Source: Betaproteobacteria bacterium (GTDB taxonomy: Bacteria; Pseudomonadota; Gammaproteobacteria; Burkholderiales; SG8-39). From it: a DNA stretch of 34,921 nucleotides. Below the pieces are notes generated by a model that was not told where the DNA came from, did no database searches, and worked only from the letters and a program-made list of their open reading frames with translations. Where the stretch lies: assembly GCA_947466535.1 (NCBI GenBank), contig CANIEV010000021.1, forward strand, positions 1-34,921, written 5' to 3'. This document shows positions 1 through 8,712 of the stretch, piece after piece (position 1 is the first letter of the stretch; the number at the start of each line of letters is the position of its first letter). The position numbers were made by a program, and so were the translations under genes.

Positions 1-376
1 GCATCACCGCGGCGATACCGTTCATCACGCCGAGGAAATTCACCTCGAAGGTCGCGCGCACCGTGGCCAGATCGAACTCCCAGGCGCGCATCGGGGTGTA
101 GGTGCCCGCGTTCAGCATCACCAGATCGATGCCGCCGAGCTCCGCGACCATGCGCTTTGCCGCGGCATCGAGCGCAGCAGAATCGGTCACATCGAGCGGA
201 AGCACCAGCGCGCCGGGGACCACCTCGAGGAGCCTCGCTTCGTTGCGCGCGCTGAGCGCAAGCCGCGCGCCGCGCGAGGCAAGCAGCCTCGCGGTCGCAG
301 CGCCTATCCCGGTGGATCCACCGACGATCCAGACGCGCCGGCCTTGCCAGGAATCGATGCGCGGATTCAGGCCCAC
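1..376 (-). CDS. Short-chain dehydrogenase/reductase, C-terminus beyond window
   Basis: This is the N-terminal 125 residues of an SDR-family NAD(P)-dependent oxidoreductase; the rest lies left of base 1. The translated strand shows the Rossmann glycine motif (GGSTGIG, about residues 19-25), the acidic turn LDVTD and the NAG motif (LNAGTY, about residues 86-91). The catalytic Ser and YxxxK are off the edge, so activity and substrate cannot be judged. I chose the GTG at 376 because an earlier ATG beside the RND stop codon runs into a stop after 12 codons. The gene sits 28 bp downstream of the RND pump stop on the same strand and may be co-transcribed with it. SDR genes also occur in light/singlet-oxygen clusters like the one further right, but a link here is only inference. 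Confidence 0.8.
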   Translation of the reverse strand, partial: MGLNPRIDSWQGRRVWIVGGSTGIGAATARLLASRGARLALSARNEARLLEVVPGALVLPLDVTDSAALDAAAKRMVAELGGIDLVMLNAGTYTPMRAWEFDLATVRATFEVNFLGVMNGIAAVM

Positions 377-404
377 GCGGTTCCGATTCCCGCGAACGGC
401 AGCA

Positions 405-3400
405 TCAGGTCTTCGCCGCTTCGTTGTGCCCGGGCACCGGATGCGCCACGGCACCGGGAACCGGATGCGCCAGCGAACCGGGTACCGGATGCGCCAGCGC
501 ATCGGCCTCCTCCTTGTCGCCGATCTCGCGGAAGGTGAGCCGCGTGGCGAACCAGTCGAGCCAGATGTAGACCACCGGCGTGAGGTAGAGGGTAAGGAAC
601 TGCGAGAGCACGAGACCACCGACCACCGTCAGGCCGAGCGGCATGCGCGTATCGCCGCCCGCGCCGATGCCGAGCGCAATCGGCAGCGTGCCCGCGAAGG
701 CCGCGAACGTGGTCATCATGATCGGCCGGAACCGGATGAGACAGGCCTTGTGGATCGCGACCACCGCAGTCGACCGGGTCGCCTTGCGGTATTCGATCGC
801 GAAGTCGATCATCATGATCGCGTTTTTCTTCACGATGCCTATCAGCATGATCACGCCGACGAAGGCAAACAGGTTCAACTCCACGTCGAACAGAAACAGT
901 GTGAGCAAGGCACCGAGGCCGGCGGCCGGCAGGCCCGAGAGGATCGTGAGCGGATGGATGAAATTCTCGTACAGGATGCCAAGCACGATGTAGATCACGA
1001 TCACAGCGAGGATCAGCAGCCAGCCGAGGCCCTTGATCGAGGACTGGAAGGCCTGCGCGGTACCGACCAGATTGCCGCTGATACTCGCGGGCAGGCCGAG
1101 TTCGCGCTCCGCCTCCTTGATGCGATCGACAGCGGTGCCGAGCGCGGTGCCGGGCGTGAGGTTGAACGAGAGCGTCACCGCCGGTAGCTGGCCGAGGTGG
1201 CTCACGGTGAGCACCTGCGACTTGCGCTCGATCTGCGCCACCGTCGACAACGGAATCAGCTTGCCCGCATTGCCGCGCACATACAGCCGCGACAGAGCCG
1301 CCGGATCGGAGAGGAACTCCGGCCCGAGCTCGAGGATCACCTGGTACTGGTTGGCCGAGCCGTAGATCGTGGACACCTGCCGCGAACCGAAAGCCGAGAG
1401 CAGTGCATCCTGTACCTGCGCCATCGTAAGGCCGAGCGGCGCAAGCTTGTCGCGGTCCACCTGTACCGCGAGTTGCAGGCTGCGGTTGTTCAGGTTGGTC
1501 GCCACGTCCTGGATGCCCGGCACCGACTGGAAACGCCGGAAGGCACGGTCGGCCCAGAGATACACCTCGTCGAGATCCAGACCGGTGAGGGTGTACTGGT
1601 ATTGCGCCTGCGTGAGTTGCCCGCCGATGTTCACCATCGGGGGGTTCTGGATGAATACCCGCACGCCGGGAATGCCGCCGGTCTTGCCGCGCAGCTGCTG
1701 CACGATCTGGTCGGGCTTGAGCGCGCGTTCGTGCGAGGGTTTGAGCTTGATGAAAATCTGGCCGCTGTTGCCCGAGGGACGGCTGCCACCGACGCCAACG
1801 GTGGAGTTCACCGATTCGACGTTCGGGTCCTGGATGATGATGTCGGCCACCGCCTGCTGCAGCTTGGACATCGCCTGGAAGGAGACATCCTGTCCGCCCT
1901 CGGTGAAGGCGATCAGCCGCCCCGAGTCACCGCTGGGCAGGAAGCCCTTCTGCACCATTCCGAACAGGTACACCGAGCCACCGATCGTACCAAGGAAAAC
2001 CACCAGGACGACTGCCTGGTGGCGAAGCGTCCAGGAGAGCGTCGCATCGTAGGCATCGCGCATCGCATCGAAGAAGCGCTCCATCATGTTGTACAGCCAG
2101 CCGTGCTTTTCCTCCTGCGGCGGGCGCAGGAAGCGGCTCGCCATCATCGGGGTCACGGTAAGCGACACCACCGCCGACGCAAGGATCGCGCAGCAGATCA
2201 CGATCGCGAATTCGTTGAGCAGACGCCCGACGATCCCCGGCATGAACAACACCGGGATGAACACCGCAACCAGCGACAGCGTCATCGACATGATGGTGAA
2301 GCCGATTTCCTTCGAGCCCACCAGCGCCGCCTGCAGCGGCTCCATGCCCTCTTCCATGTGGCGCACGATGTTCTCGAGCATCACGATTGCGTCGTCCACC
2401 ACGAAACCCACCGCGAGGGTGAGCGCGAGCAGGGACAGGTTGTCGATGCTGTGGCCGAAGAAATACATCAGCCCGAAGGTGATGCCCACCGAGATCGGCA
2501 GCGCGATCGAGGGAATGAGCGTGGCCGAGAGATTGCGAAGGAAAAGGAAGATCACCAGCACCACCAGAACGCCGGCAAGCGCGAGGGTGAATTTCACGTC
2601 GTCCACGCCCTCCTCGATCGTCACGCTGCGGTCGTACATGACGCGCATCTGGATGGATTCGGGAACCTTCTCCTGAAACGAGGGCAGCAGCGCGCGGATG
2701 CGCCCCACCGTCTCGATCACGTTGGTGCCCGGCTGGCGCTGGATTGCGAGCACGATCGAGCGCTCGCCGTTGAACCAGCTCGCCACCCGGGTGTTCTCGA
2801 CGCTGTCGGTGATCTCGGCGATGTCGCCCAGGCGCACCGGTGCCCCGTTGCGGTAGAGCGCGATCAACGGCCCGTAGGCCGAGGCGTTCTTCAACTGCCC
2901 GTCGGAGCGCACCGACAGGTTCTGCCGCGCGCCATCGATCGAGCCGGTGGGTTTGTTGACGTTGCCGTTGGCGATGGCCGACTGAACTTCATCGATGCCG
3001 ATGCCCAGTTGCGCAAGCCGGTCGGGATTCACCCGCACCCGTACCGCGAATTTCTGCGAACCGAACACGCTCACCTGGGCTACACCACTCACCGTCGACA
3101 GCCGCTGCGCCAGTTGGGTCTCGGCGTACTCGGCGACCGTCGACATCGGCAGCGTCGAGGAACTCATCGAGATGAAGAAGATAGGGAAGTCGGCCGGGTT
3201 CACCTTGCGCAGCGTCGGCGGCGCGGGAAGCTCCGGTGGCAGCCGGCGCGCGGCGGCGGCGATCGCGGTCTGCACGTCCTGCGCCGCGGCGTCGATGTCG
3301 CGGCTGAGCGCAAACTGCATGGTGATCTGGGTGGTGCCGAAGGCGGAGTTCGAGGTCATCGTCTCCAGTCCGGGGATGGTGGAGAACTGCCCCTCGAGCG

Positions 3401-3596
3401 GCGTGGCCACGGACGAGGCCATGGTTTCCGGCGAACCGCCCGGCAGGTTGGCGGTGACCTGGATGGTGGGGAAATCCACGTTCGGCAATTCGCTCACCGG
3501 CAGCTTGAAATAGGCAAGCGCACCAAAGAACATCGATGCGACGGTGAGCAGCACCGTCATCACGGGACGGCGTATGCAGAGCTCGGGCAGGTTCAC
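405..3596 (-). CDS. RND multidrug efflux pump, inner-membrane transporter (HAE1 family)
   Basis: This encodes a full-length (1063 aa) proton-driven RND transporter of the AcrB/MdtB/MdtC type. It would sit as a trimer in the inner membrane and export hydrophobic or amphipathic compounds through a periplasmic adaptor and an outer-membrane channel. The N-terminus RRPVMTVLLTVA is the usual TM1. The TM4 proton-relay pair is visible as GFVVDDAIVMLEN (Asp401-Asp402), and two large periplasmic loops separate the two six-helix halves. Translation starts at GTG 3596, whose GTGA overlaps the stop of the adaptor gene, so the two are translationally coupled. No outer-membrane factor gene is nearby. The last 30 residues are odd: three tandem AHPVPG-type octapeptides encoded by a 24-bp DNA repeat. 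Substrate specificity cannot be assigned. Confidence 0.95.
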   Translation of the reverse strand: MNLPELCIRRPVMTVLLTVASMFFGALAYFKLPVSELPNVDFPTIQVTANLPGGSPETMASSVATPLEGQFSTIPGLETMTSNSAFGTTQITMQFALSRDIDAAAQDVQTAIAAAARRLPPELPAPPTLRKVNPADFPIFFISMSSSTLPMSTVAEYAETQLAQRLSTVSGVAQVSVFGSQKFAVRVRVNPDRLAQLGIGIDEVQSAIANGNVNKPTGSIDGARQNLSVRSDGQLKNASAYGPLIALYRNGAPVRLGDIAEITDSVENTRVASWFNGERSIVLAIQRQPGTNVIETVGRIRALLPSFQEKVPESIQMRVMYDRSVTIEEGVDDVKFTLALAGVLVVLVIFLFLRNLSATLIPSIALPISVGITFGLMYFFGHSIDNLSLLALTLAVGFVVDDAIVMLENIVRHMEEGMEPLQAALVGSKEIGFTIMSMTLSLVAVFIPVLFMPGIVGRLLNEFAIVICCAILASAVVSLTVTPMMASRFLRPPQEEKHGWLYNMMERFFDAMRDAYDATLSWTLRHQAVVLVVFLGTIGGSVYLFGMVQKGFLPSGDSGRLIAFTEGGQDVSFQAMSKLQQAVADIIIQDPNVESVNSTVGVGGSRPSGNSGQIFIKLKPSHERALKPDQIVQQLRGKTGGIPGVRVFIQNPPMVNIGGQLTQAQYQYTLTGLDLDEVYLWADRAFRRFQSVPGIQDVATNLNNRSLQLAVQVDRDKLAPLGLTMAQVQDALLSAFGSRQVSTIYGSANQYQVILELGPEFLSDPAALSRLYVRGNAGKLIPLSTVAQIERKSQVLTVSHLGQLPAVTLSFNLTPGTALGTAVDRIKEAERELGLPASISGNLVGTAQAFQSSIKGLGWLLILAVIVIYIVLGILYENFIHPLTILSGLPAAGLGALLTLFLFDVELNLFAFVGVIMLIGIVKKNAIMMIDFAIEYRKATRSTAVVAIHKACLIRFRPIMMTTFAAFAGTLPIALGIGAGGDTRMPLGLTVVGGLVLSQFLTLYLTPVVYIWLDWFATRLTFREIGDKEEADALAHPVPGSLAHPVPGAVAHPVPGHNEAAKT
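430..501 (-). repeat. Three tandem 24-bp coding repeats in RND C-terminus
   Basis: Three consecutive 24-bp units (430-453, 454-477, 478-501) share the core CCGGATGCGCCA on the plus strand. Translated, they give the octapeptide series AHPVPGSL, AHPVPGAV, AHPVPGHN in the cytoplasmic tail of the RND transporter. Unit divergence is only two to four bases, which suggests recent slippage. Confidence 0.9.
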
Positions 3597-4906
3597 GATT
3601 TGGCTCCGGATTTGCCGCCGCTCTCGCCGGTTCCTGACTTGCCGGCGCCCTCGCCCGTGCCAGACTTGCCCGCGCCACCCTTGCCGACCTCGCCGCCCGG
3701 CGTGCGCGCCTCGATGCTCGCACCGGGGAACAGACGCAACTGCCCGTCGATCACCACCCGCTCGCCCGCCTGGAACCCTTCGGGCACCACCAGCATCGAG
3801 CCCGCAGGCATGGACTGCTTCACCGGACGGATCTCCACCTTGTTGTCGGCGGTGGCCACGAACACGATGTTGCCGTTGGGGCTCATCTGCATCGCCTCGA
3901 TCGGCATCGCAATCGCATCGGTCATGATGCGCGTCACCAGCTTGACATCGACGAACTGTCCCGGCGTGAGCCGAAGGTCGGCATTGGGATAGGCCGCCTT
4001 GAGCGTGATCGTGCCGGTGCTGGTGTCGATCGTGTTGTCGATGAATACCAGGCGGGTGGCGAGCTGCGTACGGGACCCGTCACGGGTCTCGACCTGCACT
4101 CTGATCGGCCCCTTTTTCTGCAACGCGCGCACGCCGTCGAGCTGGCTCTCGGGGATCGCGAAATTCACATAGATCGGCTGCATCTGGTTGAGCACCACCA
4201 CCACCGTGTCGTTCGCCTTCACGTTGCCACCGGGAAAGACGAGTATTGCGCCGGCAACACCGTCCATCGGCGCGCGCACCGTGGTGAAGTCGAACTGGAG
4301 CTTCGCGAAATCCACCGCCGCCTGATCCAGCTTGACCGTTCCTTCGAGCGCCTCGACCGCGGATCGGTAGCCGTCCACCGCCGAAGGCGACACGAAGCCC
4401 TTCCTGGCGAGATCGGAATAGCGATCAAGGTCGGCACGGGCCTTGGCGAGTTGTGCCTGGTCGCGCAACAAATTGCCCTGTGCCTGACGGAACTGCGCGT
4501 CCGCCGGACCGGAATCCAGCCTGAACAGCGCCTGCCCCTTTTTTACGAACTGCCCGGGCTGGATATCCACCGCCAGCACCTGGCCATCCAGCCGGGAACG
4601 TAAAGACACCGTGGAAAACGCCTCTGCCCGGCCCACCGCGTTGAGCGTGATCGGAACGTCGCGCTTTTCCACCGTGGCGAGCACCACCGGCACCGGCCTG
4701 CCGCCGCCTTTGCCCGCGCCGCCCTTGCCCTGTCCGCCCTTGGGATCGCCCGACTTGGCGACGTCCTTGCCGGACTTGTCGCCCTTGCCTGCGTTGGCCG
4801 CAATCGACGCGGTCGCCGTCTTGTGATTGGAATAGTAGTAGGTCGCGCCACCGGCCACCGCCAGGACGGCAACGATTGCGGACAACTTCAGGAATCCGAT
4901 TTGCAT
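3593..4906 (-). CDS. RND efflux periplasmic adaptor subunit (membrane fusion protein)
   Basis: A 437-aa HlyD/AcrA-type adaptor that would link the downstream RND pump to an outer-membrane channel. It begins with an uncleaved-anchor-like or signal segment (IGFLKLSAIVAVLAVAGG). A Gly/Lys/Asp-rich linker follows, then the lipoyl half-motif (GQVLAVDIQPGQFVKKGQALFRLD), an alpha-hairpin with Gln/Ala/Leu-rich heptads, the second lipoyl half (TTVRAPMDGVAGAI) and the beta-barrel and membrane-proximal domains. I chose ATG 4906 over the upstream in-frame TTG at 4981 because the hydrophobic signal then lies at the N-terminus. Both ends are low complexity: the C-terminal 30 residues are GKSGTGE-like repeats. 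It overlaps the pump by four bases. MdtA-like function is inferred from family and pairing only. Confidence 0.92.
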   Translation of the reverse strand: MQIGFLKLSAIVAVLAVAGGATYYYSNHKTATASIAANAGKGDKSGKDVAKSGDPKGGQGKGGAGKGGGRPVPVVLATVEKRDVPITLNAVGRAEAFSTVSLRSRLDGQVLAVDIQPGQFVKKGQALFRLDSGPADAQFRQAQGNLLRDQAQLAKARADLDRYSDLARKGFVSPSAVDGYRSAVEALEGTVKLDQAAVDFAKLQFDFTTVRAPMDGVAGAILVFPGGNVKANDTVVVVLNQMQPIYVNFAIPESQLDGVRALQKKGPIRVQVETRDGSRTQLATRLVFIDNTIDTSTGTITLKAAYPNADLRLTPGQFVDVKLVTRIMTDAIAMPIEAMQMSPNGNIVFVATADNKVEIRPVKQSMPAGSMLVVPEGFQAGERVVIDGQLRLFPGASIEARTPGGEVGKGGAGKSGTGEGAGKSGTGESGGKSGAKS

Positions 4907-5008
4907 GGCTTGCAGTGCTCTATTGGATACGGGGAAATGAAGAGCAAATTTTACGCCCGGAGCGTGTCGAATGCCTGACAAGCTGCCGCGGCGCCGGCAT
5001 GCACTCTC

Positions 5009-5578
5009 TCAGCCGGGCGAGGCAGGCGATACACCCCGGCGACGGAAGGACAACGTCACCTCACCCAGGTTTATTCCCCATTTGCTCATCGCCGAGCGGT
5101 TCAGCATCACCTCGCCATCCATCTGGTACATCCAGTCGTCGAAGTCGACGTTGTAGATTTTTCCGTCCACTGGCAGCGCCATCACGTAACGCCAGCGAAG
5201 CGCGTTTCCCGACGCCTGCCCCGAAGCGGTGCCGACCACGTCCGCAGCGGTGCCGGAATACCGCCCTTCGCCGGTGCGGGTGATGGTCCACACGCGCTTT
5301 TGCGTCGTGCCATCCGAATAGGTAAAGGATTCGTCGAGCACGCCGACATCGCCCGTCCATTTCGCCTCGATGACAACGTGAAAGCGCTTCACCACCTCGC
5401 CCGAGCGGTCCTGGAACATGCCCCAGCCGTCGATCGTCCCGTTGAAGTAGCGCGCGAGATCCAGCACCGGCTTCTCCGCGGCGTAGCGCTCCACCGGCGT
5501 GGACGAGCAGCCGGCCAGGGCAAGCGCAGCGGCGAATCCGCCGGCAAGGGCGGCAAGGCGGTTTTTCAGGCTCATCAT
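5009..5578 (-). CDS. DUF3833 lipoprotein
   Basis: A 189-aa putative lipoprotein of the DUF3833 family. The signal peptide ends in a clear lipobox (ALALAGC, followed by SST), so it should be lipidated; with Ser at +2 an outer-membrane location is likely. The body is rich in beta-strand-like segments (DLARYFNGTIDGWGMFQDRSGEVVKRFHV, then EGRYSGTAADVVGTASG), typical of the family, whose biochemical role is unknown. The start is ATG 5578, overlapping the MFS stop in ATGA with GGAGAGA just upstream; an adjacent ATG at 5575 is equally possible. It is the last gene of the six-gene lipid block. DUF3833 genes commonly travel with cfa, DUF1365 and the FAD protein, which suggests a role in membrane lipid remodelling or transport. 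Confidence 0.88.
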   Translation of the reverse strand: MMSLKNRLAALAGGFAAALALAGCSSTPVERYAAEKPVLDLARYFNGTIDGWGMFQDRSGEVVKRFHVVIEAKWTGDVGVLDESFTYSDGTTQKRVWTITRTGEGRYSGTAADVVGTASGQASGNALRWRYVMALPVDGKIYNVDFDDWMYQMDGEVMLNRSAMSKWGINLGEVTLSFRRRGVSPASPG

Positions 5579-6882
5579 TCTCTCCATGCGAGCGGCGCGA
5601 GGGGCGGCCGGTACCAGAGCAACGCGGCCGAAACGAGTTTGAGCAGACAGGGCACGAGGCAGTACACCGCCGACAGCGCGGCCCCGCCCGAACCAGTGCT
5701 GCCCGGCGTATAGCCGAAAGCCGAGACGAGCGGCAACGCGAGGCCGGCTGCCAGCGCGAGGTTGGCCTTGGAAGCAAAATTCCAGAGGCCGAAATACGCC
5801 CCCTCCCTGCCCTCGCCGCCCTGCTCGTCATCGATCACGTCCGCGAGGATCGAAGGCGGCAGCGCGAGATCGGCGCCGAGCGCGGCACCCGACGCAATGC
5901 AGATCGCGAGGAACGCCCAGGTGTCGCCGGCACCCAGTGCATAGGCCCAGATGAATGCCATCACCGCGAGCGCCATCGAAACCGTCCATGCGACCGACTT
6001 GCCGGTGCGACGCGAGAGCGCGACCCAGAGCGGCATCGAAAGCGCGCCCGATAGAAAGTACGCGCCTAGAAATGCCGGCGTCCAGGACGCCGCGCCGAGC
6101 ACATCCGCCACGAAAAACAGCACCAGCGTCGACGGAATCGCGGCCGCGACGCCGGAGAACATGAACAACGCCAGCAGTCGGCGGAAGGATCCCTGTTGCA
6201 GGGGCGCGAACAGGTCGCTCAATTGCATCGGCCGCACCTCGGGCGAAGCGCGGGCCGGCGCGGGCGCATGCGTGAGCGTGAGCAGCACTCCGGCGACAAG
6301 GATCGCCAGAAACACCCAGCCGAAACGCCCCATCTGCTCGAGCGTGCCCTCGCCCAGCGCGGCGGGAAGCACCGATGCGATGATCACCCCGACAAGCGTC
6401 ATCGACTCGCGATACGCGGTGATGCGGGTGCGCTCATGCACGTCACGGCTGAGTTGCGCACCCCAGGCCTGGTAGCCGATCGACCCCATCGAAAAGCCCA
6501 GGTGAACGATCACCAGCAAAAGCATAAGCAGCGGAATGCGGCCGGTATCGGTGTCGAGAGGATGAAACAGCCCCCAGATGCCGATGCCGAGCAGCGGCAC
6601 GGCGCACGCGACGAACGCGCGGCGCCCTCCGATTCCTCGCCCGTCGGCGCCCCAGCGGTCACACCACAATCCAAGCAGGGGATCCTGGATCGCATCCAGC
6701 GCACGTGCGGCAAGCAGGATGAAACCCAATGCCGTGAGCGAGACGCCGAGTTCGCCGTAGAAACGCGGCAGTTGCACGTAAAGCGGCAATGCCGCCATGG
6801 CCAGCGGCAGTGCGAATGCACTGTAGCTGGCGAGTTGCCAGGCACTGAGGCGATTCGCACCCTGGTTCACGGCGCTGCTCAT
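5575..6882 (-). CDS. MFS transporter, GPH (glycoside-pentoside-hexuronide)-like
   Basis: A 435-aa inner-membrane protein with about 12 hydrophobic helices. The N-terminal half carries the MFS_2/GPH pattern: ALPLYVQLPRFYGELGVSLTALGFILLAARALDAIQDPLLGLWCDRWG, where DAIQDPLLG matches the conserved D-x-x-x-DP helix 2 motif, followed by RR in the cytoplasmic loop. ATG 6882 was chosen because the residues upstream of it are not signal-like and lie in the gap before the neighbouring gene. Its stop overlaps the DUF3833 start by four bases. GPH members usually import sugars by cation symport, but the homologues found beside cfa and DUF1365 have no known substrate. Given the neighbourhood, transport or flipping of a lipid or lipid precursor is a possibility, not a demonstrated role. 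Confidence 0.9.
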   Translation of the reverse strand: MSSAVNQGANRLSAWQLASYSAFALPLAMAALPLYVQLPRFYGELGVSLTALGFILLAARALDAIQDPLLGLWCDRWGADGRGIGGRRAFVACAVPLLGIGIWGLFHPLDTDTGRIPLLMLLLVIVHLGFSMGSIGYQAWGAQLSRDVHERTRITAYRESMTLVGVIIASVLPAALGEGTLEQMGRFGWVFLAILVAGVLLTLTHAPAPARASPEVRPMQLSDLFAPLQQGSFRRLLALFMFSGVAAAIPSTLVLFFVADVLGAASWTPAFLGAYFLSGALSMPLWVALSRRTGKSVAWTVSMALAVMAFIWAYALGAGDTWAFLAICIASGAALGADLALPPSILADVIDDEQGGEGREGAYFGLWNFASKANLALAAGLALPLVSAFGYTPGSTGSGGAALSAVYCLVPCLLKLVSAALLWYRPPLAPLAWRE

Positions 6883-6931
6883 CGAAAATTCGCGAACCGC
6901 GCGGCGGACCGCGTGGCGGCTCGGCCGGGCA

Positions 6932-7498
6932 TCATTCCGTGCCGAGCAGGCGGCGCCGCAGGTCGCCTGCGCGGGTGCGCGGGTCGAGCCAGATCGCGAA
7001 AAAAGCACCTGCGAATTCCGGATCGTCGATGCTGCCGATCGCAACGCCGTCACGGAAAAAACGCGCGCCGCGGCCGGGCTCGTTCACACCTATGAGTTCG
7101 GTCCCCGCCTTCACGTCGGGGAAGAGCTTTTTCATCGCCTCCAGCCAACGAGCACGCAACTCCTCGGTGCCGATGCCAAGGCGCGCGATCTCCTCGTCGC
7201 TCTGCTTTGCGATCCGCTCGCCGGCGAAGTCGCGTGCGTAGCGCAGGCCGAGCGCGAAACGCCCCGCCGGATCGAAGCGCGAACCGGCGCTCCAGAGCCG
7301 TGCGTCGTAGATGTGGAAGCCGAAGAAGCGGAATTCGCCCGAGCCGCGTTCGCGAAGGTCCGCGTGCAGGGCAGCGACTTCCTTCGGCAGGGTCTGTGCC
7401 AGAGCACAAGCCGCCGCCGCGGCAAGCACAAGCCCCGCGAAAAGGCGGGCCGACGCGTGACCGGCCTGCCCTAGGCGTGATTCAGTTCGAACTGGCAT
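6932..7498 (-). CDS. Chalcone isomerase-like periplasmic protein
   Basis: A 188-aa exported protein of the bacterial chalcone-isomerase-like family. A signal peptide (LFAGLVLAAAAACALAQ) precedes the mature domain, which has the typical opening FRFFGFHIYDARLWS, the central helix region EELRARWLEAMKKLFPDVKAGTELIGV and the closing GAFFAIWLDPRTRAGDLRRRLLG. The family shares the plant enzyme's fold but lacks its known catalysis. I recall related fold members binding fatty acids, which would suit this neighbourhood. ATG 7498 overlaps the end of cfa by 28 bases; ATG 7510 is an alternative and neither has a decisive ribosome-binding site. It lies between the Cfa-type methyltransferase and the MFS gene in an all-overlapping or closely spaced operon. 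Confidence 0.82.
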   Translation of the reverse strand: MPVRTESRLGQAGHASARLFAGLVLAAAAACALAQTLPKEVAALHADLRERGSGEFRFFGFHIYDARLWSAGSRFDPAGRFALGLRYARDFAGERIAKQSDEEIARLGIGTEELRARWLEAMKKLFPDVKAGTELIGVNEPGRGARFFRDGVAIGSIDDPEFAGAFFAIWLDPRTRAGDLRRRLLGTE

Positions 7499-8712
7499 AC
7501 GTCGGTACATCCACTGTCAAAGCCTGCTTCACAGTAAGCGAAATAGAATTCCCACATGCGCACGAAGCGCTCGTCGAAGCCAAGGGACCGCACCGCCGGT
7601 AGCGTGGAAAAGAACGACGCGCGCCAGCGGCGCAGCGTCTCGGCGTAGTCGGCGCCGAACGCATTCGCCTGCGACACCTCCAGCCCGGCCGACTTCGCCT
7701 CAGCGGCAAACCGCTCGGGTGAAGCCAGCATGCCGCCGGGGAAAATGTACTGCTGTATGAAGTCGGTGTCGGTGCGGTAACGCTCGAAGAGTTTCTCGCC
7801 TATCGTAATCGACTGGATCAGCGCCCGACCGCCGGGCTTGAGCCGGTCGGCGACGGTGCGGAAATACGAGGGCCAGAAACGCTCGCCCACCGCCTCGAAC
7901 ATCTCGATCGATACCACATGATCAAAGCGGCCCTTCATATCACGGTAATCGACGAGTTCGAAATTCACCCGGTCGTCGAGCCCCGCTTCGCGAATCCGTT
8001 TTTTTGCCCAGGCAAGCTGCTCGTGCGAAAGCGTGATGCCGGTGACGCGGCAGCCGAAGTCGCGCGCCGCGATCTCGGCGAATCCGCCCCAGCCGCAACC
8101 GATCTCGAGGATGTGGTCGCCGGGTCGCGGGTCCAGCCGCTCGAGAATCCGGCGGATCTTCGCGGTCTGCGCCTGTTCGAGCGTCTGAGTCAGGTCCCCC
8201 GAGAAAAGCGCGCTGGAGTAGGTCATCGAGGGATCGAGCCAGAGTTTGTAGAAATCGTTCCCGAGGTCGTAATGCGCCTCGATGTTCCTGCGACTGCCGC
8301 TCTTGGTGTTGGCGCGCAGCAGGTGGCGCAGGCGCGCCGCGAGCTTGCGCAGGAATCCTGCGCCGTACACCGCCGGTTCGAGCGCATCGCGGTTGATCGC
8401 GAGCAGCGTCAGCAGGGCCGACAGGTCGCGGCTGCACCAGGCACCGCGCAGATAGGCTTCGGCAAAACCGATATCGCCCGAGGCGACGATATCGGCGAAC
8501 ACCTGCCAGTCGCTGATTTCGATGCCCGCGTCCGGCACACCCGGCGTAGTCACACCGAATCGCGCCTGCGCTCCGTCGGGCAGCGTGAGGTCGAGCCGGC
8601 CGCGCGCGATGCGCGACAGCAAGGCCAGCACGGTACGCGCCTGCCAGGTCTTGCCGCGGACGGAAGAGCCCGGCCGGGCCGAGGGTCCTCCCGGATGTTC
8701 TATTGCGCCCAT
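7471..8712 (-). CDS. cfa: Cyclopropane-fatty-acid-synthase-type SAM methyltransferase (Cfa/UfaM-like)
   Basis: A 413-aa S-adenosylmethionine-dependent enzyme that would methylate or cyclopropanate double bonds of phospholipid acyl chains at the inner face of the membrane. The Cfa hallmark segment EAHYDLGNDFYKLWLD (residues 145-160) is followed by the SAM motif ILEIGCGWGG (201-210), the SIEMFEAVG loop and the conserved C-terminal YFAYCEAGF, whose Cys394 corresponds to the bicarbonate-site Cys of E. coli Cfa. ATG 8712 overlaps the DUF1365 stop by 13 bases. In Rhodobacter a related enzyme in a comparable singlet-oxygen-induced cluster makes methylated furan fatty acids (UfaM). From sequence alone I cannot separate cyclopropane synthase from the furan-lipid branch, but the FAD protein and DUF1365 partners favour the latter. 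Confidence 0.92.
   Translation of the reverse strand: MGAIEHPGGPSARPGSSVRGKTWQARTVLALLSRIARGRLDLTLPDGAQARFGVTTPGVPDAGIEISDWQVFADIVASGDIGFAEAYLRGAWCSRDLSALLTLLAINRDALEPAVYGAGFLRKLAARLRHLLRANTKSGSRRNIEAHYDLGNDFYKLWLDPSMTYSSALFSGDLTQTLEQAQTAKIRRILERLDPRPGDHILEIGCGWGGFAEIAARDFGCRVTGITLSHEQLAWAKKRIREAGLDDRVNFELVDYRDMKGRFDHVVSIEMFEAVGERFWPSYFRTVADRLKPGGRALIQSITIGEKLFERYRTDTDFIQQYIFPGGMLASPERFAAEAKSAGLEVSQANAFGADYAETLRRWRASFFSTLPAVRSLGFDERFVRMWEFYFAYCEAGFDSGCTDVCQFELNHA

Noticed and set aside
1197-3992. A 931-codon open frame on the plus strand, antisense to the RND pump and adaptor
   Set aside because: Its composition (His/Arg/Gln/Asp rich, no hydrophobic pattern) is the usual shadow of a GC-rich gene on the other strand, and the RND proteins match a known family throughout. 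The same applies to long antisense frames over the GGT, amidohydrolase, PLP enzyme, Rieske and MoxR genes.
4907-4981. Longer adaptor start at TTG 4981
   Set aside because: It would place 25 non-signal residues ahead of the hydrophobic anchor; ATG 4906 gives a normal N-terminus.
4925-4985. TTGTCA and TAAAAT upstream of the adaptor gene as a promoter
   Set aside because: Spacing is 22 bases, too long for sigma70; kept out of the feature list.
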